Notes: a model not told the origin generated them from the sequence alone. 32,466 bases of DNA from Treponema sp. (GCA_016296205.1 JAEDJS010000020.1:1-32466); one strand, 5' to 3'; shown: positions 23,461 through 32,369, numbered from the stretch's first letter. Made by a program: numbers and translations.

Positions 23461-24102
23461 TTAATTTCTTGCCTTGCAGATATCATTTATGATGCACTGA
23501 TCACATTTTTGAATTTTTGCAGTACATACATACCGGCCATGCAAAATCAGCCAGTGGTGAGCATGCTCCATATATTCGTCGGGAATGCGGCTTACAAGAC
23601 TTTTTTCTACTTCTTCCGGAGTTGAACCTTCTGCCAGCCCAATCTTTGGGCAAATTCTAAGCAAATGGGTATCAACTGGCATTGTGTGCTGACCAAATAC
23701 TACATTTAAAACAACGTTTGCAGTTTTCCGTCCTACTCCCGGCAGCTTCATCAATTCTTCCCGAGTATTCGGAATCATTGAATCATAATCCTGCCAAAGA
23801 ATCCGACTTAACTCAATTACATTTTTTGCTTTATTTCTATAGAGCCCGATTGATTTTATATAAGTGATTAATTTTTCTTCTCCCAGCTGGTAAATCTGCT
23901 TAGGAGTATTTGCGATTTTGTAGAGAGGTTCCGTTGCTTTGTTAACCGCTTTGTCTGTAGTCTGTGCACTTAACACAACACTTACCAGCAGACAAAACGG
24001 ATTGGGAGCAACTAATTCTGATTGTGGATTGCTGTTGGCAGCCTTAAACCGCTCAAAGACTTCCACAATCTGTTTTTTAGTTAACAGCCGCTTTGAGTTC
24101 AT
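23461..24102 (-). CDS. nth: Endonuclease III (DNA glycosylase/AP lyase)
   Basis: 213 residues. It removes oxidised pyrimidines from DNA and cuts at the abasic site. The helix-hairpin-helix LPGVGRKTANVV carries the catalytic Lys, the VDTH motif supplies the catalytic Asp, and a C-terminal 4Fe-4S loop is present as C-x6-C-x2-C-x5-C (starting VCTAKIQKC). All key residues are there. The ATG at 24102 is used. The in-frame TTG one codon earlier adds nothing. The gene starts 26 bases inside the 3' end of metK in another frame, which suggests coupled translation with it, although the functions are not obviously related. Confidence 0.95.
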   Translation of the reverse strand: MNSKRLLTKKQIVEVFERFKAANSNPQSELVAPNPFCLLVSVVLSAQTTDKAVNKATEPLYKIANTPKQIYQLGEEKLITYIKSIGLYRNKAKNVIELSRILWQDYDSMIPNTREELMKLPGVGRKTANVVLNVVFGQHTMPVDTHLLRICPKIGLAEGSTPEEVEKSLVSRIPDEYMEHAHHWLILHGRYVCTAKIQKCDQCIINDICKARN

Positions 24103-25300
24103 CAACCTTGTCTATTTTTTCCCATGAGAATTCACTGCGACCAAAGTGTCCGTAACTTGCAGTTGATTTATAAACAGGCTTGAACAAATCAAGTGTTTTA
24201 CAAATTCCTTCAGGGGTGCAATCAAAAACTTTTTCTACTGCTTTCTGAATCTTTTCTTCTTCTACTTTATTTGTTCCCTGACAATCGCACAAAATGCTTA
24301 CAGGTTTTGCAACACCAATGGCGTATGCAAGTTCAACTTCACATCTGTCTGCAAGTCCACTGGCTACAACATTTTTTGCAATATAACGAGCCATGTAAGC
24401 TGCTGAGCGGTCAACTTTTGTTGGATCCTTACCACTAAATGCACCGCCACCATGACGACCCATTCCACCGTAAGTATCAACAATGATTTTGCGTCCTGTA
24501 AGACCTGTATCACCATCCGGACCACCAATTACAAATTTTCCAGTTGGATTAATATAGAATTTTGTAGTTGAATCCAAAAGACCAGTTGGTTCAAGAACAG
24601 GAATAATAATCTGCTCTTTAATAACTTTTTTAAGTTCTTCAAGGGAAATTGATTCATCATGCTGGTGGCTTACAACAACTGTATCAATTCTAACTGGTTT
24701 GTTACCTTCATATTCAATTGTAACCTGACTTTTTGCATCAGGTCTGAGCCATTTGATTTTACCTTCATGACGAAGCTGGTGTGCTTTAAGAAGAATTTTA
24801 TGACTAAGCATAACAGGAGCGGGCATCAATTCTGGAGTTTCGTTACATGCAAATCCAAACATCATTCCCTGGTCACCGGCTCCCTGGCCACCAACATTGT
24901 AATCACTTCCACGACCTTCTACTCCCTGAGCAATGTCTTCACTCTGAGCATGAAGTCTGTTAACAAATTCACAAGTTGCACCATTAAGACCAACAGCTTC
25001 GGAATTGTACCCGATATCAAGAGCTGTCTGACGGGCAATTTTTTCTGCTTTACTGCTAAGTTCTGCCCATTTTCTTTCTGTTTCTTCCTTACTTCCAGTA
25101 AATTTTACTTCACCTGCAATCATCAGGAAATTTGTTGTAGAAAATGTTTCACAGGCACAATGAGCTTTTGGATCAATTCTTAAACATTCATCAAGAATTG
25201 CATCACTAACCTGATCACATAACTTGTCTGGATGGCCTTCGCCAACACTCTCTGAGGTAAATAAATATTTGTTTGATTTTGTAGAAGAGATAAGTCCCAT
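24077..25300 (-). CDS. metK: S-adenosylmethionine synthetase
   Basis: Methionine adenosyltransferase, 407 residues, forming S-adenosylmethionine from methionine and ATP. Signatures: SVGEGHPDKLCDQVSDAIL at the N terminus, QGAGDQGMMFGFA, GGPDGDTGLTGRKI, and GGGAFSGKDPTKVDRSAAYMAR. Start chosen at the ATG at 25300 because it follows an AAAGGGGG Shine-Dalgarno sequence. The longer upstream frame runs through the riboswitch and is not coding. The product is the ligand of the predicted SAM-II-like element in its leader, so the gene is expected to be shut down when SAM is plentiful. Its consensus promoter lies about 80 bases upstream. nth overlaps its end. Confidence 0.96.
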   Translation of the reverse strand: MGLISSTKSNKYLFTSESVGEGHPDKLCDQVSDAILDECLRIDPKAHCACETFSTTNFLMIAGEVKFTGSKEETERKWAELSSKAEKIARQTALDIGYNSEAVGLNGATCEFVNRLHAQSEDIAQGVEGRGSDYNVGGQGAGDQGMMFGFACNETPELMPAPVMLSHKILLKAHQLRHEGKIKWLRPDAKSQVTIEYEGNKPVRIDTVVVSHQHDESISLEELKKVIKEQIIIPVLEPTGLLDSTTKFYINPTGKFVIGGPDGDTGLTGRKIIVDTYGGMGRHGGGAFSGKDPTKVDRSAAYMARYIAKNVVASGLADRCEVELAYAIGVAKPVSILCDCQGTNKVEEEKIQKAVEKVFDCTPEGICKTLDLFKPVYKSTASYGHFGRSEFSWEKIDKVDELKAAVN

Positions 25301-25302
25301 TC

Positions 25303-25376
25303 TGGACCCCCTTTTAGCAAATTTTTCAAGTCCCACACAAGGACTTCCGCTCTGCAATTTGGATAAATCAAGCGGT
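25303..25376 (-). promoter_or_regulatory. SAM-II-family riboswitch before metK, with extra hairpin
   Basis: On the minus strand P1 is CCGCT (25375-25371) with AGCGG (25351-25347). The loop holds GATTTATCC and AAATTGCA, matching GAUUUAACC and UAUUGCA of SAM-II RNAs. The 3' part, TTGAAAAATTTGCTAAAAGG, matches the conserved UGAUAAAU and GCUAAAAAGG. AAATT of the loop can pair with AATTT downstream, and TCC with GG of the AAGGGGG Shine-Dalgarno sequence (about 25313-25307), forming the pseudoknot. An additional 6-bp hairpin AAGTCC/GGACTT (25346-25341 and 25333-25328) is inserted between P1 and the 3' strand. Ligand binding would hide the ribosome site of metK. Confidence 0.85.
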
Positions 25377-25386
25377 AGATGTTATT

Positions 25387-25415
25387 AATATAACTCTTTA
25401 TGCAAAAAATGTCAA
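25387..25415 (-). promoter_or_regulatory. metK promoter
   Basis: Minus-strand TTGACA (25415-25410), a 17-base spacer and TATATT (25392-25387). Transcription should begin near 25380, only a few bases before P1 of the riboswitch, so the leader is almost exactly the riboswitch. Confidence 0.85.
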
Positions 25416-25463
25416 TGTTTGCAATAATTTTCCATTTTTTTTAAAGAATTTTCAAAATTTGTA

Positions 25464-25492
25464 TTCACAATTTATCAACAATATGTTATATT
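25464..25492 (+). promoter_or_regulatory. Promoter of the CBM48 gene
   Basis: TTCACA (25464-25469), a 17-base spacer and TATATT (25487-25492), with TG one base upstream of the -10 box as in extended -10 promoters. It reads away from the metK promoter and leaves a leader of about 37 bases with GGAG before the ATG at 25537. Confidence 0.7.
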
Positions 25493-25536
25493 TCTTTTAA
25501 GAACTTCCTACAATTAACTTAAATGGAGAAAAAGTT

Positions 25537-25845
25537 ATGGCATTAAAAAAATCTTACACAAAAGATAAGAAAACTTGCAATGTTACTTTCACAGTATCAC
25601 AGGAAGCAGCACACGGAGCAGAAACAGTAACTATTGCAGGTGATTTTAACAGTTGGAGCAGTACAGAAACTCCTCTTAAAAAAGGCAAAGATGGTTCTTT
25701 CTCAGTAAAAATCGCCTTGGAACCAGGAAAAGAATATCAGTTCCGCTACTTGTTGGACGGAAAACACTGGGAAAATGACTGGGCAGCAGACAAATATATT
25801 CCTGCACCATTCTCTCACACAGACAATTCAGTTGTAATCTGCTAA
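25537..25845 (+). CDS. Stand-alone CBM48-like (isoamylase N-terminal/glycogen-binding) protein
   Basis: 102 residues, cytoplasmic, lacking a signal peptide. Almost the whole chain is a beta-sandwich of the carbohydrate-binding module 48 / AMPK-beta glycogen-binding type: TVTIAGDFNSWSSTETPLKK, then GKEYQFRYLLDG and WENDWAADKYIPAP. The conserved aromatic residues that stack on alpha-glucan (FNSW, and the Trp pair in HWENDW) are present. No catalytic domain is attached, unlike branching enzymes, so it may be a regulatory or scaffold protein for glycogen. The gene has its own promoter, GGAG Shine-Dalgarno sequence and terminator and is monocistronic. Confidence 0.85.
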   Translation: MALKKSYTKDKKTCNVTFTVSQEAAHGAETVTIAGDFNSWSSTETPLKKGKDGSFSVKIALEPGKEYQFRYLLDGKHWENDWAADKYIPAPFSHTDNSVVIC

Positions 25846-25860
25846 GTTCAGATTAAACAA

Positions 25861-25907
25861 AAACGCCTGGTTTTATGAAACAACTTCATAGCCAGGCGTT
25901 TTTTTTA
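25861..25907 (+). terminator. Intrinsic terminator after the CBM48 gene (bidirectional)
   Basis: AAACGCCTGG pairs with CCAGGCGTTT, extended by TATGAA/TTCATA, with a run of T residues to 25907. The minus-strand side also has a T-rich end, so it may stop transcription arriving from the outer-membrane-protein gene, which ends 20 bases away. Confidence 0.92.
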
Positions 25908-25926
25908 TATTCAATTCTATTTTTAT

Positions 25927-27234
25927 TTAAAATCCAAATTTCAAGCCCAAGCTTCCTCTTATACCACTCACTTTAAAACTTTTAACAAAGCTTGCTCCAG
26001 TACTAGAGATATTAAAATTCAACTCAAATACTCGCATATTCAAATCAAGTCCAAAACCTTGAGTAAAAGCTTCCTGCTGATAAGAAGTATACAACTTTAA
26101 ACCAAGTATATAAAAAAGTCTTGATTCAAGGCCAAAGTAATATTCAAGATAAGAATTATCTTTCCAGTCAAAATCTTCACCAAATGGATTTCTTGCGGCA
26201 TATCCTAACTGCCCCCGAACAGTAAGCCATTTACCGATTGGTCTAAAACATGCTTCACAACCAAAACGAAATGGCCGGTTAACCGAGAAATTTGACTGGG
26301 AGAAAGAAATATCGTTTGACTCAAAACTTGAAGACCAGGGATTTTCCTTTTCTTCACTTTGATCAGTTGCCCATGCCAACAGGTCATTAACTTCTGCAGT
26401 TGCTTTTACAGAACCACTAAATTTCTGCTTAAGATATGCAGGCTTAAGTGGCATGTTCATATATCCGCCAATATCAAGAAATCTAAACAGTTCATATTCA
26501 ACTTCTCCGCCAATATCAAAACCGCCGTTAGACCAGAGAGTAGAAAAAATTTCAGCCGGGTCAAGATAACTTTGCAGTGATTCCATAATTTCATCGCCAG
26601 TATGGAACCCAATTCCGCCACCTTCTTTAGACATTACAAAAATGTCTACCGGCAGACAAGAGTAAGCATCAAAATACGCTTCGGCTGTTGCAATTAATTT
26701 CCCATCGGAATTTGCCTGAGCACTTACAAAAGCAGTTGGATTTGGTATATAAACCAAAGGCAGATAAATAGAAGGATTTGCCCTAAAAGTGAACTTTTTA
26801 AAGCCCATCTGTAAGGAAGCTCCTGCATTCATAAAAAGCTGGCCGTTAACATGAATATCTGCTACTACAGGGTTATCAAGTTCGTTACCATAAGCAAGCA
26901 AATCCCAAAAACCTTTCCCGATTTCAAAATTTCCAGAAAAATCAGTATTCACGTAAGTTCCAATTTTAAGATTCTTATTGAGGTTTAAATTAGCAGCAAA
27001 GTCAAATTCAAACTGGCTATTAGAAACAAATCCTTTTTTACCAAAGCCATCTGCAATTTTTGGCAAATCAATTACCAGCTCAGGAACAAGAATATCTTCT
27101 ACAGTTGTTAAGTTCTGGTCGAATCCTAAAAGACCGTTAATGCTAATTTCAAAAATTCTGTAAGTAGGGTGAAGTTCTGCAAAGGCAAATGTGCTGATTA
27201 ATACAGCTGTAATAATAGAGAGAAACTTTTTCAT
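25927..27234 (-). CDS. Putative outer-membrane beta-barrel protein
   Basis: 435 residues. The signal peptide is clear (MKKFLSIITAVLISTFAFA, cleavage about residue 19). The mature part is a series of amphipathic beta strands with alternating polar and aromatic residues, and the chain ends GSLGLKFGF with the terminal Phe typical of outer-membrane barrels assembled by BAM. I do not recognise a family. Its ATG shares a base with the TAA stop of the 1022-residue lipoprotein gene (TAATG), with GGAAG before it, so the two are translated together. They are expected to act together at the outer membrane, but the job is unknown. Confidence 0.75.
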   Translation of the reverse strand: MKKFLSIITAVLISTFAFAELHPTYRIFEISINGLLGFDQNLTTVEDILVPELVIDLPKIADGFGKKGFVSNSQFEFDFAANLNLNKNLKIGTYVNTDFSGNFEIGKGFWDLLAYGNELDNPVVADIHVNGQLFMNAGASLQMGFKKFTFRANPSIYLPLVYIPNPTAFVSAQANSDGKLIATAEAYFDAYSCLPVDIFVMSKEGGGIGFHTGDEIMESLQSYLDPAEIFSTLWSNGGFDIGGEVEYELFRFLDIGGYMNMPLKPAYLKQKFSGSVKATAEVNDLLAWATDQSEEKENPWSSSFESNDISFSQSNFSVNRPFRFGCEACFRPIGKWLTVRGQLGYAARNPFGEDFDWKDNSYLEYYFGLESRLFYILGLKLYTSYQQEAFTQGFGLDLNMRVFELNFNISSTGASFVKSFKVSGIRGSLGLKFGF

Positions 27235-30200
27235 TATTCACTTCCTTCACTGCTGGAATCTTTATTTTTTGTAGAATCCCAAATAGTAATTGGGACTTCA
27301 TCGTTGGCTTTTGCGGTAAAATTTATAGTTGCTTTCATCACTTTATCTACATCAAAAGCAGTTTTTTTAATTGAAAATTCACTGGTGGTATCTGGTTTTC
27401 CAATGTTAATGCAGATATTCGGATGGAAAGGATAACCAGTTAAAATCTGCTGAATGTCACTACCATTAACTTTAAGAGAGTTATTTCCTTCTCTGAAAGT
27501 TATTCCATCAGGATTGGAATTTGCCGTTGTATAACCTGTTCCAGACAAATCTTCAATTGAGAATGAGAATGCAGAAGAATCAAACGGAAGATACTGAATA
27601 TTATAGTTAAATCCCATATAGTCGATTAAGTCTGCATATGATGCAAAATCTCCCCAGCTAGCAGCAGATTCTCTACCAAGCAAATCATCACTACTTGTAC
27701 TCCAGTCTTCTTTTACATAATCCATAATGTTGAGGGAAATCTGGCCGTTAATTTTTACTTTAAGCGGAATAATAATTGCCATATCAAGCTGAATTGAACG
27801 CTCTTCCGAAGTTGATTCATCACTGACAGCTTCATCAATTAATGCGGAATAAATCGAAACATTTTCATTTGATGCACCAGTAATTCCCAGGTCGTACCTC
27901 ATATACAAATCTTTTGGCTGTTTAGAAATAATTGTAGCCAAATCAAGACACTTTGGCTTATCCGGATCGTCCTTTTCGAAATTTGGAGTCAGATATTTTT
28001 TTGCCAGTTCATCCTGATCCGAAATAGTTTCTCCACTTTTTGGCCAGGTAAATGGATCTGTGAGAGCAAGAATTTCTGAATCATCTTTGGTCGAATCATC
28101 TTCATTTTTTGAACCTAAGATATAATAAGCTTCTTCAACAAGATTATCCTCCGGCCCGGTTTTGTAAGTAGCCTTCATTACCCCACGGAATTTAATTGAA
28201 CCAAGAAGATTATTAAGAGCATCACTGCCAGGTTTTTGCGCAAAGAAGAAAATTGGAAGTTCAGCAATACTTAGTTTTTTGATTTCATCGGCAGCAATTG
28301 GGAGAGCCGAATAAATTGAACTTATATCAACTGCAGAAAGATCAAATTCACCTGTAAGATTTTTTTCTTTAAGATTGGCATCAACATGGTCATAATCAAC
28401 CTTAAGTTTAATATTGTCGATTCCCATCTTATATGTCTTGCCAGGTTCAATATTTACAAAACGCTGAGTTCCATCTGATTCACTTGGCTTAATTTTGAAT
28501 GAGAAATCAACAGGCTTAGCTTCTGACGGAACTGTAGTAAAATCAATAACCGGATAATCTACCCATTTTACTGGCTGAATGTCTTCATTACCGCTTCCAG
28601 AAATTGCAATATCTTTGTGAAAATTAAAAATTTCTGAATCAATTTTTGCAGCAATATCATTACCTGCCGGGAAACTGTTTACAATATCACAAGTGATACC
28701 AAAACCTTCCAGAGGAATTTTATTTCCATGTCCATCAGTAAATGCAACTCCTTCTTCACGCTGCTTATAGTGAACACCATCTTCTGTAATTCCAGCAAAA
28801 TCGATTTTCTTAACATACTGGAACATTTCTACCGGAAGAATAATTGCTTCTGCGCCTTCTTGTGGAAGTGACTTCTCCATAGGAATATCATACTTGTCCG
28901 AATTAAAATCTACATAAGCTTCGGCAATATTTGTAACACCGCCTGATACTGCGATTTTTAAATAGTCATCATATGCTTTTGAGCCGTCATCCTGTTGGAG
29001 AATAATAACCGCATGTGCCATATTCAAAGTAAAAGTTCCAGTTACTTTAAGGCTGTTTATTGAACTTGTTGGAGCTATGCTTTTTCCGGCCAAATCAATT
29101 ACTTTGTTAACAATGTAAGATTTTCCGTCTGGTACACCATCTGTAAGAGACGTTGTTTCCATTCCAGCGCCGCCAACAGAAATATCAGCAACGCAGTTTA
29201 CACCACTCCAACCAGAAGGCATCAAAGCTTTTGCAGAAATTGAACCAGACCCGATTGTACATTGCTTAATAAGTCCAACTAAAGAATCAAGAGGAATTGT
29301 TTCATCAATTTTTGGAAACTCAATTCCAAAATCTGCTGCACTGGCTGTTACGTCAACTAATTTTTTTACGCCGCAAGTTTCTGAAAGTCTAAGGTTAACA
29401 TCATATTTATGCAAAACACCTTTAGTTCCACCGCTTACAGTTACTTTTACTTTAACCTTTACATTCGAAGAGGTTCCAGTTTTTGAATCAAGTGGGAGAA
29501 TCAATTTTCCACCATCTGTTACAATATTTTCTGTCTGAGAAATGGGATTTACAAGATCCGCTGCATCATACATTTTAGCCTGAAGCATAACTTTGTAATC
29601 CGGACCTATTGGATTTGAATCTGAACGGGCAACATCAATAACAATTCCAGTGCCTGTAGTGTAATAAATTCTTTCTGCATAATCACTTTCGATGTTAATT
29701 TCTGTAGTTCCTTGGTCTATCCAGGAGGTATAAGTATCAGAATCAACAGGACCATCTTCTGCCGGCTCCAGAACATTAGAAAAAGAAATCTTACTTGTTA
29801 AAAGTATTGCTTCCATTTCGGCTAGCATTATTGCGGAAACATCAGGAATTTTATATTCAACTGTCTGGTCAAGTTTTATTTCCGGAATTGCAAACTCCTG
29901 GCTGAATTTAATCTGCATTGAATCACTTTCACTGAGCTTTTCGCTAAGATTAAATTCACCAAGAAATTCTCTAAGGTCAAGGGGAACATTGTACATTGGA
30001 TACTGCAAAATGTAATTCAGATAATTTTGGTCTGTTCTGTCATAATTGTAAATATTTGCAGAAGAACCAAAACTTGTTTTCATTTTAGTTTCCAATTCGT
30101 TAAGATTCAATTTCTCTGCCAGGTTGAACTTTGCACTGCCCAGGGGAGCGTTAAACTGTGCATTTGTTTTTACCGAAACTTTCTGGGGAAACTGAATATT

Positions 30201-30302
30201 TTTAAAACAGTTGTAATTTATACAACTGGTCAAAGAGACTGCTGCAACTGAACAAACTGCCACTACAATCATAACAATCTTTTTATTTAAATTTAATTTC
30301 AT
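27234..30302 (-). CDS. Large lipoprotein of unknown function
   Basis: 1022 residues. The N-terminal signal has a KK-rich start, a hydrophobic stretch and the lipobox SLTSC (Cys27). The mature chain is acidic and probably mainly beta, with several similar-looking long segments in the pattern V.....L..L...I, but no named domain was recognised. Many stretches mention a strand-turn-strand pattern (PVKWVDYPVIDF, TYKMGIDNIKLKVDYD). GGAGG lies seven bases before the ATG at 30302. The downstream gene encodes a beta-barrel protein overlapping by one base. Together they look like a lipoprotein and outer-membrane partner pair. No function is proposed. Confidence 0.8.
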   Translation of the reverse strand: MKLNLNKKIVMIVVAVCSVAAVSLTSCINYNCFKNIQFPQKVSVKTNAQFNAPLGSAKFNLAEKLNLNELETKMKTSFGSSANIYNYDRTDQNYLNYILQYPMYNVPLDLREFLGEFNLSEKLSESDSMQIKFSQEFAIPEIKLDQTVEYKIPDVSAIMLAEMEAILLTSKISFSNVLEPAEDGPVDSDTYTSWIDQGTTEINIESDYAERIYYTTGTGIVIDVARSDSNPIGPDYKVMLQAKMYDAADLVNPISQTENIVTDGGKLILPLDSKTGTSSNVKVKVKVTVSGGTKGVLHKYDVNLRLSETCGVKKLVDVTASAADFGIEFPKIDETIPLDSLVGLIKQCTIGSGSISAKALMPSGWSGVNCVADISVGGAGMETTSLTDGVPDGKSYIVNKVIDLAGKSIAPTSSINSLKVTGTFTLNMAHAVIILQQDDGSKAYDDYLKIAVSGGVTNIAEAYVDFNSDKYDIPMEKSLPQEGAEAIILPVEMFQYVKKIDFAGITEDGVHYKQREEGVAFTDGHGNKIPLEGFGITCDIVNSFPAGNDIAAKIDSEIFNFHKDIAISGSGNEDIQPVKWVDYPVIDFTTVPSEAKPVDFSFKIKPSESDGTQRFVNIEPGKTYKMGIDNIKLKVDYDHVDANLKEKNLTGEFDLSAVDISSIYSALPIAADEIKKLSIAELPIFFFAQKPGSDALNNLLGSIKFRGVMKATYKTGPEDNLVEEAYYILGSKNEDDSTKDDSEILALTDPFTWPKSGETISDQDELAKKYLTPNFEKDDPDKPKCLDLATIISKQPKDLYMRYDLGITGASNENVSIYSALIDEAVSDESTSEERSIQLDMAIIIPLKVKINGQISLNIMDYVKEDWSTSSDDLLGRESAASWGDFASYADLIDYMGFNYNIQYLPFDSSAFSFSIEDLSGTGYTTANSNPDGITFREGNNSLKVNGSDIQQILTGYPFHPNICINIGKPDTTSEFSIKKTAFDVDKVMKATINFTAKANDEVPITIWDSTKNKDSSSEGSE

Positions 30303-30495
30303 AATTCCTCCGCTATAAAGGACAACATCAAATCATTTGATAAACCATCAGCTACAATTTAAATACTTCTATACAATTTTATTTTAACATTTATTTTAAC
30401 AAATTTCCATTATTTTAGTAATTTTGCCTTATTTTAGATTAATTTCCTTGAATTATTATTTTTTCAATACTCCAAATTAAAAAACCTTCAATCAT
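30303..30495. other. AT-rich intergenic region between divergent genes
   Basis: No gene, RNA or palindrome of note was seen. A perfect tandem pair of 12 bp, TTTATTTTAACA, occupies 30378-30401. The promoter of the large lipoprotein gene was not identified with confidence. Confidence 0.5.
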
Positions 30496-30524
30496 TTGCA
30501 CAAAAAAATACAATTCATTATAAT
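30496..30524 (+). promoter_or_regulatory. aspS promoter (near-leaderless geometry)
   Basis: TTGCAC (30496-30501), a 17-base spacer and TATAAT (30519-30524). The ATG is nine bases beyond the -10 box, leaving a 5' leader of about three bases and no room for a Shine-Dalgarno sequence. Confidence 0.6.
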
Positions 30525-30533
30525 AGAAGTATT

Positions 30534-32369
30534 ATGGAAAATTCAAAGAGAACAGTTACTTGCGGACAGCTTACAAAGGCTGATGTTGGCAAGAAAGTTG
30601 TATTAAATGGTTGGGTAAGCCGCACTCGTGACTTGGGTGGACTTGTATTTATTCGTCTTCGTGACCGTTATGGAATTACACAGGTTATGGTTGGCGATAA
30701 TGCTTCTGATAAGGTAAAGGAAATTGCTTCTGGTCTTAAATCAGAATACTGTATCGCAGTTGAAGGCGTTGTTGCTGCCCGCGCTGAAAAAGATATTAAC
30801 AAAGACATGGCAACTGGTGAAATTGAAGTTGAAGCTACAGACATTGAAATATTCACAACTAGCCAGGAATTGCCTTTCTCTATTGAAGAAGTTCGCCAGA
30901 AGGACGGAACAATCGTTCTTCCTAACGAAGATCTTCGCTTGAAATACCGCTACCTGGATTTGCGCCGGGATCCAATGCAGCAGAACATTATTTTAAGAAG
31001 CCAGGTAACATTTGCTACTCGTGAATATTTAACTTCTAAAGGATTTTTGGAAATCGAAACTCCAACTTTCATAAAATCTACTCCAGAAGGAGCCCGTGAC
31101 TACCTTGTTCCTAGCCGTGTTCACCCTGGAAAATTCTATTCTTTGCCACAGAGCCCACAGCTTTACAAACAGCTTTTGATGGTTTCTGGATTTGATAAAT
31201 ATTTCCAGATTGCACGCTGTTACCGTGATGAAGATGCTCGTGGTGACCGTCAGCCTGAATTTACTCAGATTGATATGGAAATGTCATTCACAAACCGGGA
31301 AGAAGTTCTTTCTACAACAGAAGGAATGATGCAGTACATTTTCAAAAAGACTTTGAACTACGATTTGCCAGCTAAGTTTGATCGTATTTCTTGGGAGGAT
31401 GCTTTTGATTTCTACGGAAGCGACAAACCAGATTTACGTTTTGATATGAAGATGCAGGATGCTACTTTCATGGCAGACCTTGCTGACTTCAATGCATTCA
31501 AGGCGGGAGCCGCAAATGCTGGCCGCCATATTCAAAGACATAAACGTTCTGGTCTTAAAGCACTTGTTGTTAAGAACGTTGCAGATAAATACAGCCGCAA
31601 ACAGATAGAAGCTTTGGAAGCTGTTGCCAAAACATACAAGGCAAAAGGTCTTGCCTGGATGAAGGTAAATGCAGAAGGCGTATTTGAAGGCGGAATCTCA
31701 AAGTTCTACGCTGGAAAAGAAGCAGAAGTTTGCGCAAAACTAGGGGCCACAAAGAACGACTTGCTTTTGTTCGTAAGCGACGAAAACTGGCAGCTTGCTT
31801 GTACGGCTCTTGGTGCAGTTCGTAAACAGCTTGGTAAAGACTTGAACCTTTACAATCCTGCAGATGAATTCCACTTTGCATGGATCATCGACTTCCCATA
31901 CTTTGCATTTAACGAAGAAACTCAGGGCTGGGAAACAGAACACCACATGTTCACACTTCCACAGAAACAGTACTGGGATACTTTGGAAAGTGACCCGGGC
32001 GCTGTAAAAGGTGACCTTTACGACCTTGTATTAAACGGTTACGAATTGGCATCGGGATCTATGCGTATTAACGATCCTGCATTACAGCAGAGAATCTTTA
32101 AGATTGTTGGTTACTCTAACGAACGTGCAGAAAAAGCTTTCGGATTCCTTGTTCAGGCATTTAAATTTGGTGCTCCACCACACGGAGGAATTGCCCCAGG
32201 ATTGGACCGCTTAATCATGCTCATGCGCCACGAAGAATCAATCCACGAAGTAATCGCATTCCCTAAGAATAATCTGGCAGCTTCACCAATGGACGAATGT
32301 CCGGCTCCTGTTGATGAACAGCAGCTTAAAGATTTGCACATTAATTGTTACGATGTGGAAAAAGAATAA
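30534..32369 (+). CDS. aspS: Aspartyl-tRNA synthetase
   Basis: Class IIb aminoacyl-tRNA synthetase of bacterial type, 611 residues, charging tRNA-Asp. It has the OB-fold anticodon domain (NGWVSRTRDLGGLVFIRLRD at about 25-44), motif 1 region (FLEIETPTF), motif 2 with FQIARCYRDEDARGDRQPEF, the bacterial GAD insertion (about 290-430) and motif 3 with GIAPGLDRLIMLM near the end. The C terminus (ASPMDECPAPVDEQQLKDL) is as usual. The start is the ATG at 30534, only nine bases beyond the TATAAT box, so this message probably has almost no leader. Confidence 0.96.
   Translation: MENSKRTVTCGQLTKADVGKKVVLNGWVSRTRDLGGLVFIRLRDRYGITQVMVGDNASDKVKEIASGLKSEYCIAVEGVVAARAEKDINKDMATGEIEVEATDIEIFTTSQELPFSIEEVRQKDGTIVLPNEDLRLKYRYLDLRRDPMQQNIILRSQVTFATREYLTSKGFLEIETPTFIKSTPEGARDYLVPSRVHPGKFYSLPQSPQLYKQLLMVSGFDKYFQIARCYRDEDARGDRQPEFTQIDMEMSFTNREEVLSTTEGMMQYIFKKTLNYDLPAKFDRISWEDAFDFYGSDKPDLRFDMKMQDATFMADLADFNAFKAGAANAGRHIQRHKRSGLKALVVKNVADKYSRKQIEALEAVAKTYKAKGLAWMKVNAEGVFEGGISKFYAGKEAEVCAKLGATKNDLLLFVSDENWQLACTALGAVRKQLGKDLNLYNPADEFHFAWIIDFPYFAFNEETQGWETEHHMFTLPQKQYWDTLESDPGAVKGDLYDLVLNGYELASGSMRINDPALQQRIFKIVGYSNERAEKAFGFLVQAFKFGAPPHGGIAPGLDRLIMLMRHEESIHEVIAFPKNNLAASPMDECPAPVDEQQLKDLHINCYDVEKE

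Noticed and set aside
25301..25371. Extended N terminus of metK reading through its leader
   Set aside because: The stretch coincides with the riboswitch and has no ribosome site of its own; MetK proteins start near the ATG at 25300.
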